IMG/VR virus record: IMGVR_UViG_3300042376_001191
Coordinates: 1-28,835 of that record
Source of the DNA: a virus
Reading direction: 5' to 3' (one strand)
Length of the DNA: 28,835 bases
How positions within the stretch are numbered: the first letter of the stretch is position 1; every line of letters begins with the position of its first letter. Below the pieces are notes generated by a model. The model was not told where the DNA came from, made no database searches, and saw only the letters and a list, made by a program, of their open reading frames with translations. A program made the translations under genes and the position numbers. This document shows, piece by piece, positions 14,135 through 20,152 of the stretch.

Positions 14135-14327
14135 CTTCGCGCTCCTTCACCGCTTGCGCCAACGCCTTTTTAAGCAGCGCGGCCACTTCCACCCGTCCAC
14201 GGTCCTTCGCTATGGAAATAAGCTGGTCGATTTCGTACACCAGCTCATCGGCTCCGCAGTCCGGCACATGCGCCGCCAACGCGTCGAAGCGGGGGGCGTT
14301 GATGAATGTGGCGTCAGCTTTCGACAT
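14121..14327 (-). CDS. small helical protein
   Basis: A 68-aa protein starting MSKADATFINAPRFDALAAH; the C-terminal half is a helix with alternating charge. The ATG at 14327 gives a 14-bp overlap with the upstream gene. The last 55 residues share a loose pattern with the next gene (a helical 'LxALVxKLDAA/VAALLKKALAQAV' block), so a distant duplication is possible. Confidence 0.65.
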   Translation of the reverse strand: MSKADATFINAPRFDALAAHVPDCGADELVYEIDQLISIAKDRGRVEVAALLKKALAQAVKEREDGRG

Positions 14328-14526
14328 GCAGCACCTCGTCAGTTTCTGAGCCAACAATCCAATCTTCTACATAGGTATCGTGCTCGGTGGTTGCGCCATT
14401 GATCGTCTCGAAAAAGTAGACCAGGCGTCCCTGTAGGCGTGTCACGCGGTAAAGAATCGTCAGCCCCGGTTCGCTGTACGTCGTGACATCCCCCGGCCTC
14501 GGGTCTTTCCTCGGGTCTCTCACCAT
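14314..14526 (-). CDS. RDPRxDPRPGD protein, paralog 1
   Basis: A 70-aa protein starting MVRDPRKDPRPGDVTTY and ending ETDEVLHVES; beta-rich in between (LTILYRVTRLQGRLVYFF). It is a paralog of the gene at 11817-12023. The DNA coding for the shared N-terminus is also very similar in both genes. Function is unknown. Confidence 0.7.
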   Translation of the reverse strand: MVRDPRKDPRPGDVTTYSEPGLTILYRVTRLQGRLVYFFETINGATTEHDTYVEDWIVGSETDEVLHVES

Positions 14527-14624
14527 GCCAGCACCTCCAAACCCCACGAGCCAATCGCCAGCGCAAAGCACAGCCAGAGCGCGAGCATGAGAGTCTCCGG
14601 CGTATCGTCGCGGCGCCGGCTCAT
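14520..14624 (-). CDS. 34-aa single-pass membrane microprotein
   Basis: MSRRRDDTPETL followed by a 21-residue hydrophobic helix (MLALWLCFALAIGSWGLEVLA). The stop overlaps the next gene and the start makes an ATGA-type junction with the upstream gene, which supports translation despite the small size. It belongs to a cluster of four tiny membrane proteins. Confidence 0.6.
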   Translation of the reverse strand: MSRRRDDTPETLMLALWLCFALAIGSWGLEVLAW

Positions 14625-14803
14625 CGCTTCACCGCCGATTTAAAGCAGTGGATCGTAGCCGCCGCTGTGACCGCAAGCGCAAAAGCGGCCAAGGCGTTCA
14701 ACCACCACGGCGTGTTATTCGCGATCCCCCAAGCCAGAGATCGCCGGTTCAGTACAACGCAGATGGCGTTCGCGGCTGCAAGTACCCCATACAGCGCTTT
14801 CAT
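14621..14803 (-). CDS. small two-pass membrane protein
   Basis: A 60-aa protein with two hydrophobic stretches (residues 3-18 YGVLAAANAICVVL and about 35-53 LNALAAFALAVTAAATI) separated by a polar turn and ended by a basic KSAVKR. The hairpin shape is holin-like, but it sits in the early block, so another membrane role is equally possible. ATGA overlaps on both sides. Confidence 0.65.
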   Translation of the reverse strand: MKALYGVLAAANAICVVLNRRSLAWGIANNTPWWLNALAAFALAVTAAATIHCFKSAVKR

Positions 14804-15045
14804 CGGGACACCGCCACCGCGACAATCACCAGCAAGAGGCTGATAGCTAAACCGAGGAGCGAAAACCGTAGCCGGCGCAGATTGGACTGCACATCAACAA
14901 GACTGAGTAACTTTCCGTCTTGCGCAAGCGCCAGTGCCTCCACACGCATTTCCAGCGCTTCAATCCGTCGCATCAGCCGATCTTCCACGTCGCGGCCAAT
15001 TCCTTCTGCTTCCGCCCGCCAATTCGCCCGCCGTTGGCCGCTCAT
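14800..15045 (-). CDS. coiled-coil protein with C-terminal membrane anchor
   Basis: An 81-aa protein. A basic start (MSGQRRANWR), a helix of heptad type over residues 12-45, then a hydrophobic segment near the C-terminus (SLLGLAISLLLVIVAVAV). The layout matches XhlA-type membrane-anchored coiled coils. ATGA overlap with the XRE regulator upstream. Confidence 0.65.
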   Translation of the reverse strand: MSGQRRANWRAEAEGIGRDVEDRLMRRIEALEMRVEALALAQDGKLLSLVDVQSNLRRLRFSLLGLAISLLLVIVAVAVSR

Positions 15046-15260
15046 CGCGTCACCTCGCAAATAGGGCAGGTGTAGACGATGTGATATGCCGCGCAATGTC
15101 CGTACAGTTGCCGCTCGCGTTTCAGAGATGGCTGAGTCTCACCGGCCTCCCATCTCGAGACCGTCTTGATAGACCCGCCAAGGCTTTTTGCAAACTCTTC
15201 CTGCGTCATGCCTGCCGCCAAGCGGTAAATCAGCGGCAATGATTCCTTGTGCTTCTTCAT
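15042..15260 (-). CDS. XRE/Cro-type transcription regulator
   Basis: A 72-aa protein with a helix-turn-helix at residues about 18-45: AAGMTQEEFAKSLGGSIKTV then SRWEAGETQPS, a textbook Cro/CI pattern. The C-terminus has H-C...H...CPIC, which could bind zinc. It lacks any peptidase or dimerisation domain of CI, so a Cro-like or small repressor role is more likely. It lies inside the early operon rather than next to a divergent promoter. Confidence 0.85.
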   Translation of the reverse strand: MKKHKESLPLIYRLAAGMTQEEFAKSLGGSIKTVSRWEAGETQPSLKRERQLYGHCAAYHIVYTCPICEVTR

Positions 15261-15370
15261 CGCGTCACCGCCCAAGCCACCACCCACACCAGCGCAGCCG
15301 CCGCCGCGATCCAATCCGAGCGCCGCTGCAGCATGCGCAGGTCTTCCGGCCCGCCGCCCCAGCCGATCAT
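15257..15370 (-). CDS. 37-aa membrane microprotein
   Basis: The start MIGWGGGPEDLRMLQRR is followed by a hydrophobic helix (SDWIAAAAALVWVVAWAVT). The ATG at 15370 and the stop each form ATGA junctions with neighbours. Inner-membrane location is predicted; function unknown. Confidence 0.6.
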   Translation of the reverse strand: MIGWGGGPEDLRMLQRRSDWIAAAAALVWVVAWAVTR

Positions 15371-15504
15371 GCCGCACCGCCAGCCGCCAGCAGCGCGGCA
15401 ATAACCGCATGCCAGCTCGCGCCCGTGCGCCGCTTCATCGAGCGCATGGCGCCCCAATAGTCACCGCAGCGAGCGGCCTTGAGTTCGTCGGCGTTCGGCT
15501 TCAC
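15367..15504 (-). CDS. 45-aa microprotein
   Basis: VKPNADELKAARCGDYWGAM, then basic MKRRTGASW and a mildly hydrophobic Ala/Leu C-terminus. The GTG at 15504 forms GTGA with the upstream stop and the end forms ATGA with the next gene. Function is unknown. Confidence 0.6.
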   Translation of the reverse strand: MKPNADELKAARCGDYWGAMRSMKRRTGASWHAVIAALLAAGGAA

Positions 15505-15737
15505 AGTGCGCCTCCGTTAGCCTGAACCATGGCGCGCGCCTCTTCAAGTAGCACCTCAACCGCGTCAAAGTCGCCGCGATCGTTGGCGCGAATGGCCCGC
15601 GTCCAGAGGTCGTGATACGCCGGACCGGCGTCCATTTGCTTCATCAAGCGGTCGTTCAGCTCCCCCGCGCGCTTTGCCCCGGCTGGCAGCGGTAGCGCGG
15701 CGGCGTTTGATGGGCAGCGTGTGGCTCCGAGGCTCAT
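15501..15737 (-). CDS. small hypothetical protein
   Basis: A 78-aa protein of unknown function; helical, with LNDRLMKQMDAGPAYHDLW and AVEVLLEEARAMVQA. ATGA overlap with the upstream gene, GTGA with the downstream one. Confidence 0.65.
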   Translation of the reverse strand: MSLGATRCPSNAAALPLPAGAKRAGELNDRLMKQMDAGPAYHDLWTRAIRANDRGDFDAVEVLLEEARAMVQANGGAL

Positions 15738-15970
15738 GCGGTCCTCCAGATGCCGAGTCGGCCGTCTGACACCTTCCGCACGGTCAACGTGCGTTGGCTC
15801 TTCTTCCTTACAATTGACGCTAGGTTGCGGTTGGATGCCGTGTCCTCCACCTCAATCATTCCGCCCAGTGGCAGGGCCTCTAACGCTAGGCGGAAGGCAC
15901 CTTTTGGCGCTCCGTTAGCCGGGCGTATTCCTGGCAATGGCACGCCCATCTTGACCTCGTAGGTCGTCAT
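15734..15970 (-). CDS. small conserved phage protein (VRKV...WR type)
   Basis: A 78-aa protein. It has a short N-terminal strand (MTTYEVKMGVPLPG), ALPLGGMIEVED and the ending LTVRKVSDGRLGIWR. This layout is common among small phage proteins (DUF7303-like), with unknown function. The ATG at 15970 follows GAGAGGGAGCAACT and a UGCCGAC-loop hairpin. Confidence 0.7.
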   Translation of the reverse strand: MTTYEVKMGVPLPGIRPANGAPKGAFRLALEALPLGGMIEVEDTASNRNLASIVRKKSQRTLTVRKVSDGRLGIWRTA

Positions 15971-16009
15971 AGTTGCTCCCTCTCTTTTGTGCGCCCGTCG
16001 GCATGGGCG
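15971..16009 (-). promoter_or_regulatory. UGCCGAC-loop hairpin plus RBS (copy 4)
   Basis: Minus-strand stem CGCCC/GGGCG (16009-15992) with loop ATGCCGAC, then AAAAGAGAGGGAGCAACT before the ATG at 15970. It lies in the 59-bp gap after the gene ending at 16030. Confidence 0.65.
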
Positions 16010-16029
16010 GTTGTGTTGTGTGGTTACGG

Positions 16030-16299
16030 CTAGATCGCCGATGCTCGATTGAACTCGGCCTCTAGCCGCTGTGATGCCTCTATGCGCGCTTCTAGATCGC
16101 GCTGCCATTCAAGCGACAGAAACACTTCCACGTCCTGCACGCACGCGGAAAGGTACTCAGGCAGTGATAGCTTCTCATCGCCCATCGCCAGATACCTCTT
16201 TTCGTGCCAAAAACGATGGAAGCTCGCCACGTTCTCCAAGACGGCTTTTCGTGCCTTGATTCGAGCGTCAAGGCGTTCACTGTCTGACATCTTTTGCAT
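16030..16299 (-). CDS. hypothetical helical protein
   Basis: An 89-aa protein starting MQKMSDSERLDARIKARKA; helical throughout, with LEWQRDLEARIEASQRLEAE at the end. The ATG at 16299 lies 8 nt after GGGAG; longer versions would begin inside the regulatory hairpin. Function is unknown. Confidence 0.7.
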   Translation of the reverse strand: MQKMSDSERLDARIKARKAVLENVASFHRFWHEKRYLAMGDEKLSLPEYLSACVQDVEVFLSLEWQRDLEARIEASQRLEAEFNRASAI

Positions 16300-16339
16300 A
16301 GTATTTGCTCCCTCTCTTTCCCACGTCGGCATTGCGTGG
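16300..16339 (-). promoter_or_regulatory. UGCCGAC-loop hairpin plus RBS (copy 5)
   Basis: Minus-strand stem CCACG/CGTGG (16339-16321) with loop CAATGCCGA, then GAAAGAGAGGGAGCAAATACT before the ATG at 16299. It follows the stop of the RHH-like gene (16345) by 5 nt. Confidence 0.65.
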
Positions 16340-16344
16340 TCTGT

Positions 16345-16524
16345 TTACTTAGCGCGTTCCGTCTCCGGTTTGCGCTTGCTTGCAACACCCCACGCCCACT
16401 CCACCAGCCGCCCGGGGTGCTGTCCACGCTCCTCGGCCCGTTCAATAATGTCCTTGTGAACGCTTGGCAGTATCGTGATTTGTACCGCTTTCCGCCGCTC
16501 TTGTGTGGTTCCTGTGTTGCTCAC
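16345..16524 (-). CDS. ribbon-helix-helix-like small protein
   Basis: A 59-aa protein: basic start (VSNTGTTQERRKAVQ), a strand (VQITILPSV), then two helices (HKDIIERAEERG and PGRLVEWAWGVASKR). Strand-helix-helix in this order suggests a ribbon-helix-helix DNA-binding protein, in this case probably a regulator. It is the first gene of the leftward early block. The GTG start lies 6 nt after the -10 box, so its mRNA is probably leaderless. Confidence 0.65.
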   Translation of the reverse strand: MSNTGTTQERRKAVQITILPSVHKDIIERAEERGQHPGRLVEWAWGVASKRKPETERAK

Positions 16525-16559
16525 AACCCAACCTTAACCCAGCCCGCCGCGCCGGTCAA
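16525..16559 (-). promoter_or_regulatory. early leftward promoter, leaderless type
   Basis: On the minus strand TTGACC (16559-16554), a 17-nt spacer and TAAGGT (16536-16531) are followed by TGGGTT and the GTG at 16524. The start codon sits where transcription should begin. It lies between the late terminator and the first early gene. Confidence 0.7.
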
Positions 16560-16609
16560 CACTAAACCTCACGCGCCGCAAACAAACCGCTATATAGCAC
16601 TTGAGACGC

Positions 16610-16646
16610 AAAAAAGCCGCCCCACCTGTTATGGAGGAGCGGCTTT
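16610..16646 (-). terminator. intrinsic terminator of the late leftward operon
   Basis: On the minus strand AAAGCCGC pairs with GCGGCTTT; the arms extend inward with CC/GG pairs around an ATAACA loop, and six T follow. It ends the late gene block and separates it from the early promoter at 16559. Confidence 0.85.
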
Positions 16647-16802
16647 GATGTCGTGAAATGTGGTTCCGGGCGGAGCTCTCTCCAACCCCCGCACCAGCCC
16701 CCAGCCAGTGCCGGTGATCGTCGGATCAGGCACCCCTTCAGGCCAATAGAACGTGTCGCCTTTGCGGCCGTAGCGGCCGACGAAGCCATCGGGGACGATC
16801 AG
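16629..16802 (-). CDS. in-frame extension after the FN3 stop codon
   Basis: Directly after the UGA of the FN3 gene, and in the same frame, 57 open codons run to a TAA in the terminator loop. The predicted peptide looks natural: IVPDGFVGRYGRKGDTFYWP then TITGTGWGLVRGLERAPPG. No ATG, GTG or TTG lies near its beginning; the first would be a GTG 24 codons in. It may be made by read-through of UGA (the next base is C, a leaky context), from a CTG start, or be the cut-off end of the FN3 protein after a point mutation or sequencing error. Confidence 0.5.
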   Translation of the reverse strand: MIVPDGFVGRYGRKGDTFYWPEGVPDPTITGTGWGLVRGLERAPPGTTFHDIKAAPP

Positions 16803-17108
16803 TCACGGCGGTGATGCTGCGGCGACGGCGGGCGTGGCTGTAAGCCCAGTTGCAGCCATGGGCGCAACGATCATGCCCACCGCTGCCGATGGTGGCGATT
16901 CCAGCCCGCCAGATAGGGCCGTGACGCGGTAGCACCAGTTACCCGGCCCAGGCGAATCCCGGTAGGTTTTGACGGCCACAGGGTCCACTGTGACGCGATC
17001 AAACCGGGATGTGGTGGCACAGACACCCGCGGCCCGGTAGACGTGGTAGGTCGTCGCAGGCGGGTTGATGGCGTCGAGCCAGACGAGGAGGACGGTGGCA
17101 AGTAGCAT
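16803..17108 (-). CDS. fibronectin type III domain protein
   Basis: A 101-aa protein that is almost only one FN3 domain: strand LLVWLDAINPP, then TTYHVYRAAG and WCYRVTALSGGLESPPS, the usual YxVYR / YRVTA signature. A Pro/Ala-rich tail follows. FN3 domains decorate phage tails and capsids and bind host surfaces weakly. AGGAGTGA precedes the ATG at 17108. It follows the fibre gene and may be a separate fibre module or chaperone. Confidence 0.75.
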   Translation of the reverse strand: MLLATVLLVWLDAINPPATTYHVYRAAGVCATTSRFDRVTVDPVAVKTYRDSPGPGNWCYRVTALSGGLESPPSAAVGMIVAPMAATGLTATPAVAAASPP

Positions 17109-17135
17109 TACTCACTCCTGGCGGCGATGCCGCGT

Positions 17136-18905
17136 TTACTGCGCATACAGGCCCTCTACTACTAATGCGGCGGTTCCACTTACCCCCGCCATATTACAGC
17201 CATAGCCATAGTGCGTTGCCGTCAAAAAATCGGTTCGTGTATGTTGGGCTACTTGCGTCCAATTGATTCGATCAACAGACGTGGACCAAGTTCGATTCGT
17301 ATTATCGTCTACCAGTTTGAAGGAAATCTTGCCCCTCGGCGTAGAAGTTGCATAGTCGAAATAAGCCGAGTTCCCGGTCGTAGCGTTAGTATACTTCGCC
17401 ATTCCGAGTTTCGCATTAGTATAGTGAAGACCAATAGCTTTGTTGGAGGCTGCTGTTGTACCCTCCGTTATGAAGAATCCACACGCATTAGACGCCGTTG
17501 ATGCAAGTTGGATGTCCAGGTCAATGATGATCGTGTATGGCGCGGTAGGAATAGCCTTGATATACAACCGCAGCGCATCAGATCCAGCCGCAGATCCCCC
17601 ATCGTATAGAACTGATCCAGTTGTCGCCGTTACAGATGCGCCAGAACCATAGGCTGTTCCGTTCGACCAGGGCAGCGTTGGGATGTACTTCTGCCCAGAC
17701 CAATAAGCGTACGAAGTCCCATTGCAGTGCGCGCTGTAAATCGAATCCGTCAGCACGTATTGGTAATTGGTGTTGCTCCCACCGCACGCCGGAAGCGAGG
17801 CGTAGGTGGTGCGCAGCACGCTCCCGCCAGACGCCGCTCCCTGCGCCACCCAGGTATTCGTGGACTCGCACAGGTACCAGCGCGAGCCCGTCGTCGCGTC
17901 CGTGTCCATATACGCGTCGCCGACGGTGCAGGCGCCGGGAAGGAAGATGCCGTTGGGAACGCGGAGGGTTTTCGAGCTGAGGTTGACCGTCGAAGGTAGC
18001 GACAACGTTACCGCGCCCGTACTCGCCGACGCCGTGATTTCATTGGCCGTTCCGCTGATCGTGGTTGGGAGGGCTGTGCAGGTTTCGGAGGCCCCGGAGG
18101 CATCGACGCCCAGCGGGAAGCTTCCCGCGGAACAGTTTGCGCCGTTGGCGGCCAGCGCCGTGGCTGTCGCTGCATTGCCGCTTGTGTTTGCGGCGTTGGC
18201 CGGGATGTCGGCCGATGCCAGCGCGCGGAACGTCGGAGTCGCGGCACCGCCAGAGGTTGGCCCGGCGAAAACTTGGTTGGCCGTCTGCGTTGCGAGCGAA
18301 AACGCCAGGGTACCACTGGAGGTGATTGGCGAGCCCGTCACGGCGAGGATAGACGGCACGGTTGCCGCCACGCTCGTGACAGTGCCAGAGCCGCCGCCAG
18401 AGGCGCAGGCCGCGGGCTCCCAGGTGGTGCCGTCGTACACTAGGCAGTTGCCGTTAGAGGCTCCGCCCGCCGTCAATTGAGACGGCTGGAACATGACTGT
18501 TGGAGAAGGTACGGCGGTGGCGCGGATCTGGTAGAGCTTCGTGTCAGCCGCCTCGACCGTCCACACCTCAGACCATGCGGCACCCTTTGCCGGCTGGAAC
18601 CGCGCGGAGTAGCTGGTGCCCGCCGGTGTGATGGTGCTGTTGGCAAACAGCGTCGCCGCAAAAGTGCCCGCGCTGGTCGTCGTCGTGCAATCCGCGCCCG
18701 TGACGCCGATACAGTAGACGGCTTGCCAACCGGTCAGGCTGGTGGTCGAGTAGTAAAGCGGCGAAGCGCTGCCGGGAGCGTTGAGGGTTACCGTCACGCG
18801 CCCGGTGAATGAGCCCCCGCCAACCGCGTTGGTGAGCGTGTCGGACAGGCTCACGGTTTGGCCGTAGGCGGCAAGCGCGCCAAGGAAAAGTAGTAGTTTT
18901 TTCAT
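17136..18905 (-). CDS. tail fibre-like protein with signal peptide
   Basis: A 589-aa protein. Residues 1-16 (MKKLLLFLGALAAYGQ) are a Sec-type signal. The N-terminal 180 residues form beta-rich modules; a Thr/Ser/Ala/Gly-rich shaft follows (SGTVTSVAATVPSILAVTGS and the typical fibre phrase LASADIPANAANTSGNAATA); the last 180 residues look like a lectin/concanavalin-like sandwich ending VVEGLYAQ and probably bind the target. I use the ATG at 18905; no clear ribosome-binding site is seen. It starts 24 bp from a divergent promoter. Confidence 0.8.
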   Translation of the reverse strand: MKKLLLFLGALAAYGQTVSLSDTLTNAVGGGSFTGRVTVTLNAPGSASPLYYSTTSLTGWQAVYCIGVTGADCTTTTSAGTFAATLFANSTITPAGTSYSARFQPAKGAAWSEVWTVEAADTKLYQIRATAVPSPTVMFQPSQLTAGGASNGNCLVYDGTTWEPAACASGGGSGTVTSVAATVPSILAVTGSPITSSGTLAFSLATQTANQVFAGPTSGGAATPTFRALASADIPANAANTSGNAATATALAANGANCSAGSFPLGVDASGASETCTALPTTISGTANEITASASTGAVTLSLPSTVNLSSKTLRVPNGIFLPGACTVGDAYMDTDATTGSRWYLCESTNTWVAQGAASGGSVLRTTYASLPACGGSNTNYQYVLTDSIYSAHCNGTSYAYWSGQKYIPTLPWSNGTAYGSGASVTATTGSVLYDGGSAAGSDALRLYIKAIPTAPYTIIIDLDIQLASTASNACGFFITEGTTAASNKAIGLHYTNAKLGMAKYTNATTGNSAYFDYATSTPRGKISFKLVDDNTNRTWSTSVDRINWTQVAQHTRTDFLTATHYGYGCNMAGVSGTAALVVEGLYAQ

Positions 18906-18928
18906 GGTGTTTTTTTTCAAAAAAAGAC

Positions 18929-18963
18929 TTGACGCTAGAACGTTAAGCGCTTATAGTTAAAGT
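18929..18963 (+). promoter_or_regulatory. rightward promoter/operator of cassette A, leaderless type
   Basis: TTGACG (18929-18934), 17-nt spacer, TATAGT (18952-18957), then TAAAGT and the ATG at 18964. The spacer/-10 region holds TTAAGCGCTTAT, which matches ATAAGCGGTTAT in the cassette B promoter and is palindromic, a likely operator shared by both cassettes. Confidence 0.75.
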
Positions 18964-19296
18964 ATGAACAGCGCACACAACACCAACCGACGGACCAAGA
19001 CAAATTTCAAGAGTTTCATCAAGAAAAACGCAGCTAACCTGCTCGTGAAAGTAAACGCCGAATTTGACAGCATGTCCGATTGCGTGCGCATCGCTGACGG
19101 CGCATGGCGCATGGTCGATCAAAATGCTATTCAGATTGAAACGCCATACACGATGGGAATTGAAGGCGTTTGGCTGGTCGGTGGTGGGCGTGACTGGTTC
19201 GAGCACTACGAAACGGCAAACGCGATCGGCATTCGCGGCTTCAACTGCTGCGGCTCTTTTACGGTGGCGGTAGCCAAGCAGCAACACGCCGCCTAA
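18964..19296 (+). CDS. cassette A first gene, unknown function
   Basis: A 110-aa protein starting MNSAHNTNRRTKTNFKSF. The C-terminal half (GVWLVGGGRDWFEHYETANA and IRGFNCCGSFTVAVA) has the look of a small domain found in phage and plasmid proteins where a W/RLVG...YE...G...NxCGxF pattern recurs; its role is not known to me. The start codon lies 6 nt after the -10 box, with no ribosome-binding site. It runs opposite to the surrounding late genes. Confidence 0.75.
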   Translation: MNSAHNTNRRTKTNFKSFIKKNAANLLVKVNAEFDSMSDCVRIADGAWRMVDQNAIQIETPYTMGIEGVWLVGGGRDWFEHYETANAIGIRGFNCCGSFTVAVAKQQHAA

Positions 19297-19304
19297 CCCC
19301 CACC

Positions 19305-19345
19305 CCAACGCCAGCGGGCGGCATAGCCCGCAGAGGAGATGAGAG
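19305..19345 (+). promoter_or_regulatory. hairpin-RBS element, cassette A
   Basis: GCGGGC-GGCATA-GCCCGC is followed directly by AGAGGAGATGAGAG and the ATG at 19346. The same block, including the preceding CAACGCCA, is repeated at 20153-20195. Confidence 0.65.
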
Positions 19346-19615
19346 ATGCGAGTAAGCACTGAAATGATTCCCGCTGAAATCGCCGCTGAATGCGCGGAAA
19401 TCGGCAAGACGTGGGCCGCGCATGAGTTTGACGTGGCGGCGGATGAGGGCCGTAAGCGGCATAATTGGGGGCGCGGAGACTATTGCGGAAATTACCCCGA
19501 AGTGCCAGCTTTCCCGGAAGACGAACAACCGCACTACGAACTCGACCAGATGATTGATGATGCGGCGATCCCGGTTTGGGAAGCGCTGTGGGATGCCAAA
19601 GAGGCCACCCGATGA
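19346..19615 (+). CDS. cassette A second gene, acidic protein
   Basis: An 89-aa acidic protein of unknown function (MRVSTEMIPAEIAAECAEIG; many Asp, Glu and Trp; ends VWEALWDAKEATR). GAGGAG lies 7 nt before the ATG. The high negative charge could suit a DNA-mimic or binding-inhibitor role, but this is only a possibility. It ends EATR, and the matching gene of cassette B ends EATQ. ATGA overlap with the next gene. Confidence 0.7.
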   Translation: MRVSTEMIPAEIAAECAEIGKTWAAHEFDVAADEGRKRHNWGRGDYCGNYPEVPAFPEDEQPHYELDQMIDDAAIPVWEALWDAKEATR

Positions 19616-19803
19616 CCACACCGAAAAACCCCGCCGCCGTCGCCCTCGGACGGCGCGGCGGGCGCGCGAAAGTCTCCAAGGGCCCCAACGCCGCCAAGAC
19701 GCCGGAACAGCGCGCGGAGTGGGCTGCAAAAATGGTGGCGGCGCGACGGGCGAAGGCTACCGCAAACGCTCCCACTCTCGCGCCACCGCCCGCCACTGCT
19801 TGA
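19612..19803 (+). CDS. cassette A third gene, PKNPAAVALGRRGG protein
   Basis: A 63-aa basic protein opening MTTPKNPAAVALGRRGG with a middle TPEQRAEWAAKMVAARRA. This Ala/Arg/Gly-rich type is common in mobile elements and phages and resembles small DNA-associated proteins; no activity is proven to my knowledge. It is a paralog of the last gene of cassette B. Its 3' end overlaps the leftward gene at 19757-19939 by 47 bp. Confidence 0.75.
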   Translation: MTTPKNPAAVALGRRGGRAKVSKGPNAAKTPEQRAEWAAKMVAARRAKATANAPTLAPPPATA

Positions 19804-19939
19804 GGTCGATAACGCCGACCTTCAGGCGTTCGACGTATTCATTCCAGAGCCCGGCGAAGCGGTTCATGGCCTGTTCGCTGACGGGTGGCGGTTTGTCCGG
19901 TTCAGCGGCGGCCAGAAAAAATAATGCGCGGCGGGTCAT
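19757..19939 (-). CDS. small protein between the cassettes
   Basis: A 60-aa protein starting MTRRALFFLAAAEPDKPPP, a short hydrophobic start that may be a signal or a weak anchor, then a helical part NRFAGLWNEYVERLKVGVID and LKQWRAVAREWERL. It is the only late-strand gene between the two rightward cassettes and overlaps the end of cassette A. Function is unknown; the coding call rests on the protein-like helical pattern. Confidence 0.55.
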   Translation of the reverse strand: MTRRALFFLAAAEPDKPPPVSEQAMNRFAGLWNEYVERLKVGVIDLKQWRAVAREWERLR

Positions 19940-19946
19940 TTTGTTG

Positions 19947-19980
19947 TTGACAGCATAAGCGGTTATGCTAATATTGAATT
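19947..19980 (+). promoter_or_regulatory. rightward promoter/operator of cassette B, leaderless type
   Basis: TTGACA (19947-19952), a 16-nt spacer that is itself a palindrome (GCATAAGC-GGTTATGC), TAATAT (19969-19974), then TGAATT and the ATG at 19981. The palindrome fills the whole spacer, a typical place for a repressor site. Confidence 0.8.
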
Positions 19981-20142
19981 ATGAACAGCGCACAACAAAC
20001 CGACATGACCACCGCCCAGGCAATGCGGAGACTTTTCGAGATGTGGCAAACCACGACAAACCACTTCGCCGCGCAGGGCCTTACTGGCGAGGCGCTGGAA
20101 GCGACCGTAACGGCCTTCCTGATCGCCAAGGCAACCCGCTAA
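19981..20142 (+). CDS. cassette B first gene, small helical protein
   Basis: A 53-aa protein starting MNSAQQTDMTTAQAMRRLFE and ending EATVTAFLIAKATR; one or two helices, function unknown. Its first 14 nt match the start of the cassette A first gene, but the proteins then differ. It begins 6 nt after the -10 box with no ribosome-binding site, so leaderless translation is likely. Confidence 0.7.
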   Translation: MNSAQQTDMTTAQAMRRLFEMWQTTTNHFAAQGLTGEALEATVTAFLIAKATR

Positions 20143-20152
20143 CCCATACCAC

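Noticed and set aside
16562-16789. 75-codon leftward frame across the late terminator
   Set aside because: It runs through the terminator hairpin and has no protein-like pattern. The frame continuing from the FN3 gene is the coherent one.
17040-17108. Signal peptide on the FN3 protein
   Set aside because: The hydrophobic start LLATVLLVWLDA matches the first beta strand of an FN3 domain (followed by NPPATTYHVYR), so it is more likely part of the fold than a secretion signal.
17806-18480. Rightward 224-codon open frame opposite the 589-aa fibre gene
   Set aside because: It is the antisense shadow of a G+C-rich, Ala/Thr/Ser-biased fibre gene. It has no ribosome-binding site and no recognisable motif, while the leftward frame has clear fibre phrases.
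19800-19826. Terminator of cassette A (TGAGGTCG/CGACCTTCA stem)
   Set aside because: An imperfect stem without a T-run and inside the coding region of the opposite-strand gene; not enough for a terminator call.
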